Source: Polytrichum commune
Taxonomy: Eukaryota; Streptophyta; Polytrichopsida; Polytrichales; Polytrichaceae
Assembly: GCA_950295325.1 (NCBI GenBank)
Contig: OX485803.1
Location: 48,873,554 to 48,937,553, forward strand
Length of the DNA: 64,000 bases
Direction: 5' to 3'
Notes under the pieces: generated by a model
What the model was told of the DNA's origin: nothing
What the model saw: only the letters and a program-made list of their open reading frames with translations
Databases searched by the model: none
Part shown: one piece after another, positions 1 through 10,932 of the stretch
Layout: every line of letters starts with the position of its first letter
Numbering within the stretch: position 1 is the stretch's first letter
Program-made: the position numbers and the translations under genes

Positions 1-560
1 GTGACTCTATTACACATGTGACACTAAAAATACCATAAACCATGTACAATTCTACTCCCCGCTTGACCCCCCCCCAAAAAAAAAGAAAAGAAAAAAAAAA
101 AAAGGAAGCAAAGGGCATAATATTGATTGACACCATCGTCGTTGTCTACACTAAACATGATAGTTAGTGTCATATGGTATTTAATGTCACTATGGTAACT
201 TTTATGAATAAGTTTACAAATACTGTCATGGATGATGGATAAGTTCATCCATTGGCCAAATACCCTACTTTCTTGTGATGAAACATTGTCAACAACTTGT
301 GATGAAATATTGTCACGGATGACTGAAATTTGGATGAGAAGTCACTAGGTAAGTGACAACAATTGTAACACTGTAAATCTATAATCCCCCAAAATTTACA
401 AGGAATCACAAATAAGGCTGGGTTGACATTTATTGGTGGTGACACTATACCGCGGTTTGCAATTCGTATTGACCAGGACAATTAGACTCGGTGACACTAA
501 ATATCATATTTGGTGTAGTTCTGACTCCGGGAAAGCGCGTGAGAGCCGCACATTTCCGTC
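1..560. other. Upstream spacer with terminal motifs of a dispersed repeat
   Basis: No gene is supported here. Poly-C and poly-A tracts lie near 68-105. The motif GTGACACTAAA-TACCATAAA occurs near 20-45, in inverted form near 158-175, and again near 490. Related copies lie near 23,230 (inverted) and 24,245, each followed by a GGTGTAGTTC-like stretch. This looks like the end of a dispersed repeat family. The short open frames here have no recognisable content. Confidence 0.4.
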
Positions 561-630
561 AGGAACGGTGGTCGCGTTGGACGGGGTCCCGCGGGAACGG
601 CGGTCGCATTGGACGGGGTCCCGCGGGAAC
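560..630. repeat. GC-rich tandem repeat upstream of the ArfGAP gene
   Basis: Two near-identical copies of a unit of about 34 bp stand back to back. They are built on GGAACGG-GGTCGC-TTGGACGGGGTCCCGCG, and a degenerate third copy follows. The surrounding 530-900 stretch is GC-rich compared with the AT-rich flanks. It lies some 570 bp upstream of the start codon, so it may belong to the promoter or 5' leader region. Open frames across it are probably chance results of base composition. Confidence 0.6.
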
Positions 631-1121
631 GGTGGTGGCCCTGGGGGAAACGATAGCGGCGTTGGACTGGCCCGTAGGAACGGCGTGGGCTGGGCAGGAG
701 GGAACGGTGCGGGGCAGGGCGGAGGAGGGACGGGAGAGAGTCCGTGGTTGCAACGGGGTCCGGGAGTCCATGGCGAAAGGAAGGCTTGCTCTATGATTGC
801 CACTCATTGCGAGGCTCTCGCTTCCGCATTCCTTGGCCGCCCCACGATCCCTGCGACCCTGCCCGATTCTTCCTCGCCTCGCCTCGCCTCCGAGGACCTG
901 CCATCACTTACCTTACTACTGCCATTGCATATGGTTCGCGCGCGACACTTCTGTTTCTGTTGGCTGCAGTACACCAAGAGTTCGTGGCCTCTTTGTGGTG
1001 CGCATTGTGCATTGAGGAGAGAGGAGTAGGTGGTGCGGAGAGCGCATTGTGTGGTTTTGGTTGGGACTGGTTTTTGCGAGGTTTGGGGGGTTTGTTTTTG
1101 GTTGGGGCGGCGAATTGCCCT

Positions 1122-1124
<3 letters not shown>

Positions 1125-1178
<54 letters not shown>
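1125..1178 (+). repeat. (CT)n microsatellite in the probable 5' leader of the ArfGAP gene
   Basis: An uninterrupted TC dinucleotide run of about 50 bp ends 11 bp before the ATG at 1190. A shorter CT-rich stretch follows the first exon near 1300-1320. Pyrimidine runs of this kind are common in plant 5' leaders. An effect on expression is inference only. Confidence 0.85.
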
Positions 1179-1181
<3 letters not shown>

Positions 1182-1189
1182 CCGCCATC

Positions 1190-4100
1190 ATGGCGTTCGA
1201 GGAGGTGCTGGATCGGGACTTGCTGTTCCGGAAGATGAAGACCAAGGCCGACAATAAGGTGCGTGGCTTGCTTCTTCTCTCTATCCACTCTTAGCGTTTC
1301 CATCTCTCTTTCTCTCTCTCTCGCTGGGAGGATTCTGTCACGACTTTCTTAGCAGTGGGCGGGATTAGAGAAGTCTGATAGCCTTTTGGGCCGTGTCGGC
1401 TTTTGAGGCTCCGGGGTCAGGTTAGGCAGATGAAAGATCGAAAGGGTGCAGTAGAAGAAGGTGACAAAGGAGCTGAACACTTATGAACATGAACATAACA
1501 GAGCAGAATAGAACAGGAGATGGGTCGCCTGTATTCTTGCCAGATTTTCTCCTCTGGGCCACACCTTATTCCGTTCTACAACCATGTTCGCATCAACAAT
1601 GTGGGTATCACATGAGAGAGGTTTTATTAAATGGTTTTTATAATAATTTATAATAATTTATAAATTTTGTTTGATTTTTTTTCCCTTCTATGTGTGCTCC
1701 TCCACGTAAAGAGACCTTGGGCTTGGCGATCAAGGCTTCCCTGCCTTGTTACGGAGGGTTGTTCGATTACGGAACAGAGAAAAGGGATATGTGTTGTTAT
1801 CTGGTCTGCCACCAAGTGAATGGTTCGGACAAGGAATTTGGGTTAAGCATTTAGTGGAAGTATGCACCATTTTTATACCTCAACCGGTCTCTGTTTTCGC
1901 TTCAGTTCGATAGACGTGTGAGGAACCATGTAGGATGGCACTTGTACGAGGTGGCGACGATTATTGTCATCTCAAGGACTTCTACACATGTTCACATGAT
2001 TTATGCTTTAGACTTCGGAAGTTCTGGATATTTACAAACCATCAGCTTATCCCCATTAGCTTTTGAAAATGACCCAGCTTCTGGAATTTGAAGGGGACTT
2101 GTGTGTAACTTATGTACTGTACTTTGCAACCTATTGATGTTGGCTCTTAGGTTTCAACACGGGGGCCAGGTACTTGCATTGTCTGGTTCTTCTTTGTGAA
2201 ATTATGAATTGATATGCTGCAAGTCAGGCCCTGTTTGCTCAGTCTTACACCTTCTGCAATCAAACGGCTGCAATAACATCAGAACGGAAGTGGACTATGA
2301 AGTTCAAAGCCAGTTTGGGCATTGACAGCTACAAAAGCTGTGTGTCATTCCATGGGTACTTCCGGCCACCATTGAATATCCGGGTCCAGGGTCATGGACA
2401 CTTATGGAGGGAGTCGCTTGTGTTGGATAGATTGTATCAAACTCCGTTGGTTTAATGGCGATTCATCTTCGACGGTATGGGTTTTTAACAATGTAGGTCA
2501 ACTGGATTGTGCAGGTGTGTTTTGATTGTAGCACGAAGAATCCCACTTGGGCTTCTGTGACATATGGAATCTTCATATGCCTCGATTGCTCCGCTCTTCA
2601 TCGAAGTCTGGGTGTTCATATTAGTTTCGTAAGGTAAGAGCAACAAGAATCCTGGTTTGGACGGTTTCTCAATATATCACATGGAGAAATGTTTCTGGAA
2701 CTAGATTAAAAAGGGTTCTGTATCCTCATTAATAGGAATATTGTCTGCATTGAATAATGAGCCAAATGACCCATGTGTTAGCGCATGAAGTTCTGCTCAT
2801 ACTTCACCTCTCTGCTTGCATGTTTAGCTTAACCTGGTGGCGAGGACCAGGATTAAGGTAAGTGGGCCTAATTTGGTTACTATCTTAGTAGGACATATAT
2901 ATGGGGCCTAATTTGGTTACCTCTTATAAGCAGACACCTATCACGAATTTGGTTAACCTGGTGTTTGGTTAGGTGAGGATCTTAGAACAAACACCAGAAA
3001 AACATGTGTTTGAAGAGATTGGAGTATGTGCTTTGTTCAGTATTCTAGGTTCAATAGTGGACATAAGTGGGGGCCTCTATGATCATTCGAGAAGAATTAG
3101 AATCTTTTCTTTGATAATGAACAAGTATTTATATGACCTCTGAAAATTCTGGGGAAAACGGCTATGGCTCTAATCTGGATTTGCTAATCATTTCATACTA
3201 ATTGTGTATTCAATGTCCTAAGAGAAGTGGGCGCAGAGCTAAAATGTGTCTGCTTTAGGCTCACTTATTTTGGTTTTTAAGACTGGTGGGATGATGCAGC
3301 CATGTCTCGAGGGTCCTTGTTATGGATTCTCTACAATTAGGAAGTTCACCTGAATCCTGGTTTGATCTAGAATTGGGCTTCTTATGAACTTGTATTAAAC
3401 GTCATGCTGAGGCTGCTACATATATGGGTTACAAACGTTTTTTGAATATCTAGTTTGAAAGTCACCTGACAGGTCCTGTGCTGCTCTGTGTTGTTGATTA
3501 GGTCGACCACTCTCGACAGCTGGAACCAAGATCAGCTGAGAGTGATGAGCTGTGGTGGCAACGGTCGGGCACGTGTTTTTTTTAAGCAATATGGATGGAC
3601 AGAAGGAGGACGAATTGAGTCGAAGTACATCTCGAGAGCAGCTGAGCTCTATCGGCAGCTCCTTGCCAAGGAAGTGTCCAAGGGTGTTGCCACTGCGAGC
3701 CTTGCCCAATCTGCCTCTACAGCAAATGGGCACTCCACTACAAAGGCCGACGACTTCTTCTTCGTGGAACAGAAAGTTCAGCAGCCAGCAGCTGTTTCTG
3801 CCCCTGCCCCTGCACCTGCCCTTGCGCCTGCCCCTGTTGCCCGACCTGTATCGAGCAATGTCACAAGGAAGCCTACGTCATCTCTTGGAGCCAAGAAGCT
3901 GGTTACAGGCAGAAGTGGAGGGGGTCTGGGTGTGAGGAAACTCACTACAAAGGTACGATGTGCTCTTTAGTTGATTGGTGATTGTTAAAATCACTAAGAT
4001 GGGTGTTTTTCCTACTGCTAGTTAGGTGGGTTCTTAAATTGGTCAGAGGTAAATAGAGTTATCATTTAACTGAATGAGAAATTGTTGATATTGTATGGAA

Positions 4101-6828
4101 AGCAACCAATGAACCGATATAGAATGTTTTTTGTACAAACCCCCACACTACCTCCAAGCATGCACTGAAAACTTACCAAACATGGAAGGTGTTGTATGCT
4201 AAAAAATCAGCTCCCGACCAAAAGTCATGATGAGTTGCAGGACAGTGTTAATGTTTTCAATGCAACACCGGAGGTGGTTGAAGAGTGGTTCAGAATACTC
4301 CTCGTGCCCCTTTAGGAGGATTAATTGCACTCAAAAAGTGTCCACAAATGACTTCAGAAGAATTCTTCACGCAAACTAGAATGGACAGAGGCCCTAAGCC
4401 TTGCAAAGGGTGGCTCAAACCCAAGGCCTTAACCTGGATCCCATGGGAACTCCGAAGTTAAGCCACCTAAAGGCTGCAATAGTACTCAGATGGGTAGCCT
4501 TTCTAGCACCTGATTTCTGGGATACCCTACCATCTATGCTGCACCCAATCACAGTGGGGATATCTGGGTGACCTGGACGTTTCAATCAACCATGTGGGAA
4601 CCTAATGGCTTGCCCTTGGGGGAGATAGGTGCTGGCCAGCTTGTTTGTGCCTTTTCAAGGTGTTCACCTTTGAAAGGAAGCAGTAGTTTTGGGGCCCCTC
4701 TAATTCTTGTTCTGCCCGTTTTGGGGTAACATGTAGGCCAAGTCAAAGATGAAGCACCATCATAATTCATGCTGGCGTCAACATGGGAGTCATATTGTTT
4801 TCTTGCTCTAAATCTTTGACATACAGGAGGTATTTGATGTGCACGGAGGATAAAACTAATGATATTGCTACTGGTAATGATGCAGTCAAGTGAAGACCTG
4901 TATCATCAAAAACCAGCTGAGCCTGAGCCCACACCTGTGGCTCCTGCACCTGCCGCTGCCACTCCTGCGGGAGGAGTGGTGCAGTCCGCTCCAAGAACTT
5001 CGAGGTTTATCTACACAGACGAAGTATCGCCAACCAGTGTCTCCAACAGCGATAATAATAGCCACTCAACCAATGGCCACGTGACAGCTCCTGCTACTGT
5101 TGCTGACTTTTTTGCTGAGTTTGGTGCATCCCCAATCAGACCATCATTTAGCAATGGGCGTTCAAAGGCACAGGTACTATAACTGTGAGATTCTTAAGAT
5201 GTCAATCTTAGGGTGGGTTTACACTCAAGCTCGAGTTGAGGGTTTGTACTTGCAATTTTTGGGACTTTGATTCTTAAAGTTGACAAGTTTTCATCCAAAG
5301 CTCAAACTATTGAGACCTTGACCAATCTTTGAGCTCCCAATAGTTCGAGCAAGTGTAAAGTGGCCATTCTCAAAGTGAGATATCAAGGGGGGAATGCTAT
5401 ATAACAAAGAAGCATTCATGACAAGCCAAAGACTGCCTGAATGCCCATTGGCTTTGGGTCCACAAAACAAGAGCTTGAGCTCTCGACAATCCCTAATCTA
5501 CCTCATGGAGGTAGCTTAGGATTTTGACTGAGAGCTTGTCAAATATGACTGATAGTAATCATTCCACATGAAATCCATCAAGGCTCCATCTAAAACTTCA
5601 AGCTCTCAAGTTGGGAGCTTCTGCGTAAAGTGGTTTTGAGTGAACAAGCATGTGTAAGGGGCACCCCGTCAATGAGAAGGCTCTTTTTTTTGAGCTCTTA
5701 ACTTGAGCTCTAGCATAAAGGAGGCCTTACCTTGTCTCAGTCTTTCTGCAAAGAAGAGATGTTCCATCATGTTCAGGAAGTTTGCATTGGATGCAATGAT
5801 ATACTGTAAATTAGACATTGGTCAGTGTTTCAATAGCATTTTCCACTGGAAGAGGTGGTGATTTCAACATAGGTTATCATGGATAATTGGTTTAGAGTGT
5901 CCTTATCCAACACTAATTGTAAAGCTTGTGAACCTTGCGGTCCTTTCATGGTTCACGTTGGAACTTGTACAATCTGTTCAACCTTACAAATTACATTTTA
6001 TTTTCTTTGTATGAGAGTGACCTACAAGTGAAACTAACGAATTGTGATTCTTTTCTGTAAAGAGAAGTGCCAGATTTATTTCAGAATTGATGGAACTAAT
6101 ATGTTTCTCGCTTTTCTTATCTTTGTTAGTTATGGACAAATAACATCACACATGTGATGTACAAGTGTGTTTCTGAAATGTCCTTCCTTTCATGCAGCCT
6201 GAGGAGAGCCATGAAGCACAGAAGAAATTCTCCAATGCAAAATCAATCTCTTCTGCACAATATTTTGGCAACTCGAATAAGGATGGGGACTCAGAAAACT
6301 CTGGGCGTCTGCAGAAATTTGCTGTAAGTTACTTGTGTGACTCGTGTGCCTATCTGATGATGGTTGTGAAATCTCCAGGTGGAAGTATCTAATTTGACAA
6401 TGCCGAGCAGTCCGCTCTAAGGGTGCAGCTGGAGTTTATGATGCTGGGAAATGAAGTAGTTCTTACCCATGCTAACCTGGTGTTTGTCAATGTGCAGAAT
6501 TCATCAGCAATCTCAAGTGCTGACTATTTTGACCGTGATGAAGAAAGCATATTTGGTAGTTCCATGGACATAACTGCAAGTGAGATCATGTCGAAGTTGT
6601 CAATGCAGGTAACGGACTCTTCACATTATGGTTAAGTGATTACAATTTTTGGTTCTGTAGCCTTCTCTAAGGATTTCTTATAGTCCAATACCAGGTTAGT
6701 TGAGGGAACTGAGAATGTCAGCTTAAGTCTTGGGAGTTTTATGTTGAATTGACAGATATTTCATCTTAGGACTGACATTATTGACCTGGGGTGTTGTGCA
6801 GATTGCTGACTTCAGCTTTTTGAAATGA
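1190..6828 (+). CDS. ArfGAP of the AGD8/9/10 (ArfGAP2/3) type, seven exons
   Basis: GTPase-activating protein for Arf small GTPases, which by family acts in COPI/Golgi traffic. Proposed exons are 1190-1258, 2515-2633, 3502-3952, 4886-5173, 6198-6323, 6498-6608 and 6802-6828, giving 396 aa; all junctions are GT-AG with matching phases. The ArfGAP zinc finger is formed by Cys25, Cys28, Cys45 and Cys48 (CX2CX16CX2C), followed by [12 protein letters not shown] with the arginine finger at Arg53. An Ala-Pro-rich linker lies near residues 163-176. Two [17 protein letters not shown] motifs and the segment [10 protein letters not shown] are typical of this subfamily. The start is supported by the conserved N terminus. 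The 3' end is uncertain: exon 7 adds only IADFSFLK and stop, whereas related proteins run on for about 25 residues. Intron 3 holds a 5S-headed SINE. Confidence 0.88.
2930..3280 (+). repeat. Copy of dispersed repeat family R1 (ArfGAP intron 2)
   Basis: About 350 bp that resembles 45,345-45,690 almost end to end. Shared landmarks are a GGTTAGGTG(T/A)GGATCT stretch, GTGTTT(G/C)AA(A/G)GAGATTGGA, the sequence around 'tggatttgct' and an ending with GTGTC followed by TTTAGGC-CACTTA. More diverged relatives lie near 7,140-7,370, 17,120-17,270, 31,700-32,000, 32,230-32,500, 35,230-35,520, 37,480-37,720, 40,450-40,780 and 55,020-55,340. No coding capacity is seen, so this is a non-autonomous element of unknown class. 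Confidence 0.6.
4408..4794 (+). mobile_element. 5S rRNA-headed SINE-like element, copy 1 (ArfGAP intron 3)
   Basis: The first 120 bp (about 4408-4530) resemble plant 5S rRNA from its 5' end. They contain GGATCCCATGGGAACTCCGA followed by AGTTAAGCC, then a degenerate box C-like GTACTCAGATGGGT. The 5S internal promoter boxes A and C are therefore partly kept. A body of about 260 bp follows, shared with the other copies. It contains TGGGAACCTA-TGGCTTGCC, AAGGTGTTCACCTTTGAAAG and a 3' end in GGGAGTCAT. It lies in sense orientation within the intron. There is no obvious LTR pair, primer-binding site or poly(A) tail. Confidence 0.75.
5210..5735. mobile_element. Possible MITE-like insertion in ArfGAP intron 4
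   Basis: AGCTC/GAGCTC-rich sequence whose two ends are imperfect inverted copies: GGGTTTACACTCAAGCTCGA at 5' against a reverse complement reading TTTATGCTAGAGCTCAAGTT at 3'. Related half-copies occur inside (near 5340-5370 and 5595-5665), suggesting nesting. No clean target duplication was found. Confidence 0.3.
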
Positions 6829-8500
6829 GATCTTGTATACTTTTTAGGTTTGTAGTTTTAACTACATTGATTGGGGGCACCTGGAGGCTCACCTCAGCTT
6901 ACCTGGGCCAGTGGCAGGGTAGACCATTTTTTTTTCTTCTCGTGGGGTGCTGCAATCGCAGCACGCTGTGCTCTCATTATGTGCAGCTACCTCATAATTC
7001 AATTTGTTGAGCACCATAATAAGGGTGCATTGAAAGCAGGCTGGTGTGCTTTGATTTTGAGGTTAATATTTTTTTAGAGTCATTTCATATGTCACTGTTG
7101 GTCTCCATGGCATCCCAAATATTGCACTTCCTTTTGAGAGGGATGAAAGGAATGGTTGTGCTCAACTATACAAGTGCAAATACCTGTTGAGTTAAAGAAT
7201 GGGGACTCAACTTATTATGGGGACTTCCAACTCCACATAAAAATCTGGCTGTTGGATCAGATTGGAAAATGTCTCATCCAATTGACATTTTTAAATCATG
7301 CAAATCATCATTTCAAGTTTCAGAATCGTCATCACAGAGGCGCTTGCACTTGGAATGCTGTCTATATGATTTGAGTACACAATCTCATTGTAACACTCGT
7401 CAATATGGTGTTTGTGCTTGGCTACAAGCCTTGTTTGCTATAAACCACAGAGATAAGTTGTATCACAGAGAGTGACTACAAAAGGCCAACATGATGTACG
7501 ATATTCCTGCTCACCTCATTTTTGGGCAACCCCTCCAGCATCCGCAACCAAATACGGATATGTAAAAGCCTAAATCCCACCTGACTTTAGCCGCTGCCAT
7601 TCTTAAGTCCTAAAACCGGCCTTGTTTGTAGGGCTGGCCTGTCCATACAAACGTGGGCTCGGGCGAGGGTTTCCTATTGCCGTGGGATTTAAGACCACTT
7701 TTTAAAGCCTCATTTCGTACCTTGGTAAGTTGGTATCGTTTTAGCGCCTGTGGTGCCACTTCATGTCACCTTCCGATCTCCTTCATCCTGCCTTCTCACT
7801 CAGCAATACTTTTATCTAAATTGCCACTCCTTTGCGCTCTCTTCGACACAACTCTCAGACTCGCTTGAACTGAATTTGAAGACATATCCGCTTCATTCAA
7901 CAATCTCAGCACCTGCGCCTGCATTCAACACCTAAACACTCCTCCGAACGGTTAGATTTCGGCACCTGATTTCGATTTCGATTTCACTGCATTCCAGGTC
8001 ATTGACGAGCATGCTCTCACAGAAAACCTAGCTGATCGGATTGCCTGCTAGCTGATAGTCCAGGAATTCCTACCTTCATGAATAAACGCATGCTGCCAAA
8101 TGAATGTTTACACTAGCGAAATCCAAGCAGTTCGCTGCAAAACCGAAATTCACGAACTTAGCTTGCAGAATCAATTCGAGTTCAGTACACCTATGCCATG
8201 TGACTGTGACCTGTAGTGTTTAGTGGAATTTCAGTACTCCTGTACAAATCCAATGCGCTGTAAAGCCGAACAGAGCAATTAGTGGCTTTGTCAAAGGAAG
8301 GGATTGAGCTGCACATAAACCCTGTGAACTAAACCTGCAAACTAATACAGGTGCTCACACCACCTACAAATTTATTTTGGGTCAGCAAGTTGATTGAAAC
8401 TCAAAAATTTCAAAGCACCGGCTTTGCTCATGAGAGCTTCAGAGTGTGCATAAAGAGAAGAAAGGATTGAGACATTTACCTGTCGCAGAGGGATTGAAGG
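6829..8500. other. Spacer 3' of the ArfGAP gene, no supported gene
   Basis: Probable 3' UTR followed by repeat-derived DNA. 7140-7370 is a diverged, reversed fragment of repeat family R1 and shares a GGACTTCCAACTCCACAT-like stretch with 17,130-17,150. 7540-7700 shares a CCCACCTGACTTTAG-type stretch with 23,545-23,570. The missing C-terminal ArfGAP codons were sought here and not found. Confidence 0.45.
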
Positions 8501-9180
8501 CAGGAGCGCCTCCGAAGGACCAATAACTCCCCGGTGTAACGCCCTTCAACGCTACGTCCTTCGCACCCCGCGCGAAGCTCACAACTCACCTACACAAGCC
8601 ACTTGTCTAGGTGAGTCCACACTCTTAGCAACTTTGGATCTCCTCGTCCTCACACTCGTGGGGTCTTCATTAGTCAATCCACGGACCACCCTGGTCCCCT
8701 TCGTGGTCCCAAAGTGCGGGCCTTCCCACATGCCCCGCGTGTGCTCCGAGTCCCTTAGGTCCTCTCTCATTAGCCATCGTGGCTAAGCCCTTCGTGCACC
8801 CGCACGGGTCACCCTACCTCTACGCTTAGTCCTCCTGCCTAAGCGTAAATTTCCAACCGGGTTCAACCCAACACACTAAGGGGTGCGGCTAGCCGCACAC
8901 CCAAACCCCTTAGGTGTCTGCCCGCCCCAAGGTTAGCGTCCATTCTAAGGGGGCCTTATATCCTCCCCCACTTAGAACACTTGATGTCCTCATCAAGTCC
9001 TTGATATGGCTCTCCTCATCCTGGATGAGGCGAAGTCTCAATGCCTTCGGTGTGGACCATTTCCGATTTGCGTTGGCTCCCAAGACGAAGGCTAAAACGC
9101 GCGTGCCTTCTCTTGCTCTTGCGCCGGTCCTACGTGACTCCTCCTTACTCAATGTGAGGATCACAATTCCTTAAGAAAAA
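8500..9180 (-). mobile_element. Probable Gypsy-type LTR retrotransposon remnant (coding end, PPT, LTR)
   Basis: Read on the minus strand, a short open stretch (9164 to about 8960) ends in TTGATGAGGACATCAAGTGT. The purine run AAGTGGGGGAGGA follows near 8965-8955. In plant Ty3/Gypsy elements this arrangement commonly marks the end of the polyprotein, the polypurine tract and the 3' LTR. The candidate LTR then runs to about 8535, where the plus strand reads TGTAACGCCC. No second LTR, gag, RT or integrase was recognised, and orientation and exact limits are uncertain. Base composition is markedly GC-richer than the flanks. Confidence 0.4.
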
Positions 9181-9189
9181 TCCTAAGCC

Positions 9190-10932
9190 CCTCCATCGTT
9201 GGACCTCACCTGGCCATGGCGAATTGTGAGTATTTGTTGCCGGCTGGTAATAGAATGCGTTTGAGGCTATTACGAGTTTTGTACCCGGAGGGTATTGGCC
9301 TGCATCCAATACCCTTCGGGCTTTCATACATAATTTGAGTTTCATATCCGGAGTGTATTGGCGCTGCCGCCAATACTTATGTCGCTCTGTTACATATTTT
9401 CTGTTTTTTTTTGGCAGCCCGGCTAGAAACGACCATAAACCCTAAATAAGTGAATATAGATGTGACAAGAAAGATTCAAAACATCCGATTGTGAATGTGA
9501 ATAGTCTAAAGATATTAATGTTTCCGTCTGCACCAACCTCAGTTCAAATCCGGTTGGTTGCATTGACTGGTGATATTCCCTAAAGATCTAGTGGTTAAAC
9601 AAGAAATAAAGTAGGACTCTTAGATAGAAGGTTTTCCTACGCACGAGTGCATAGATCCTTCTTAATTAATTTTTAATGAAATTAATTGTTTTGAATCAAT
9701 CAAACTACTTGCTAACCCATCTGGTTGACTATTGCTCTCATAAAAAAAATTCATTTCGTATCATGATGGTATTAGCGTTGCTGTCAATTTCATTTATATT
9801 CTCTCCAAGATTTCTTATTTCCTATGAGTTACTTAAAATATAAGAAATATAAGAAATATAAGATTAATACTTACGCAATAGATTTCGTATCCAACTTAAT
9901 TTCTTCTATTTTCGTGTATGAAGTTGTTTTCATATTCTTCATATGTCTTGTAATATTTGTTTTCTTCTTGTTCATCATCCTCTTCAGCTTCAATATGATC
10001 CACAATATTGTTGGATACATCCCCATCAAGGTTTTCTTTTGCCTTTTCATCTCTTTCGTCTAAGTCATTCAAATCTATACTATTTTGTAGTTCTGCTAAA
10101 TTCTCTATATATTTCTACACTAGAATATCTTATTTATTCCTATTACTATTCGTTCGTTCTCGAACTCTCTTTGTTATAAAATACAATTATTTTTGTATAA
10201 TCCTTCTTCCACTCAATTGTGTATTAGTCTTATGATGATTTTCCTCTTGCATTTGTGTTAATAAAATCTAAGTCCTATGCAAGTCACTCTCTATAACATT
10301 TGCATGAAGTTTGATGCATACTCCTACATATATGTATTAAATCTTATCAAAATGTGGCTCTATTATATTGATTATAATACTTATTTCAAAATATTTTGAC
10401 AACATATAATTTCCTGGTTATTTTGATGATGACTAATCCAAAAGCTAGTTACAAGCAATAACTTAATTTCAAAATTCATAAGGGTAGGGAGGCTTGTAGC
10501 ATTATGCTGGATAGGCTTAGGGTTAAAGTTAGGATTCAAAATTTTTCTCCATTTCTTCTGAAAATTTTATTATAGTCGTTTTTTATTTTTCTTCACGCAG
10601 AGATTCATTTATTTCTTCATATTTTATTCTTTGAAAGTGGTTGTCTTTATAGCTATTTGATATTTGGGTTACTTCCTATTATTTTCTCATTTAGGGTTTG
10701 TTGAATAAGACTCCAATCTGCCAATACAAATTGTGTCTCATCGACTTACTCCAATTTGTTTTTTTCCTTTACTTCTTAATGACTACCATTAGAGCAGATT
10801 GATTATTTGTGCCCTTCGTTTTGCCTCTTAAAAATGATCATCATCTGAAGGTCTCAAAGGATTTACTTAACTTGTGGTTCAATCTCCGGTTAGGATTCAT
10901 GTACATGGAGGAAGAGATGTATTCTATGGACG
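9190..10932. other. AT-rich spacer, no supported gene
   Basis: Strongly AT-rich, including a short ATAAGAAATATA repeat at 9836-9862 and T-rich low-complexity DNA from 9780 to 10,700. The open frames at 9824-10,235 are hydrophobic by base composition and overlap one another, so they are not credible genes. It may contain the 5' flank or terminal repeat of the transposon that follows; no terminal inverted repeat was identified. Confidence 0.5.

Noticed and set aside
433-1257. Overlapping open frames of 100-200 codons in the GC-rich region upstream of the ArfGAP gene
   Set aside because: They overlap in several frames on both strands, cross the repeats and (CT)n run, and are Gly/Arg/Pro/Ser-rich by composition only.
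4408-4530. Functional 5S rRNA gene
   Set aside because: Too diverged at the 5' third and around box C, no terminator T-run at the right place, and it continues into the repeat body.
9824-10235. Hydrophobic open frames as small membrane proteins
   Set aside because: Phe/Ile/Leu richness follows from extreme T content; frames overlap and none has a conserved pattern.
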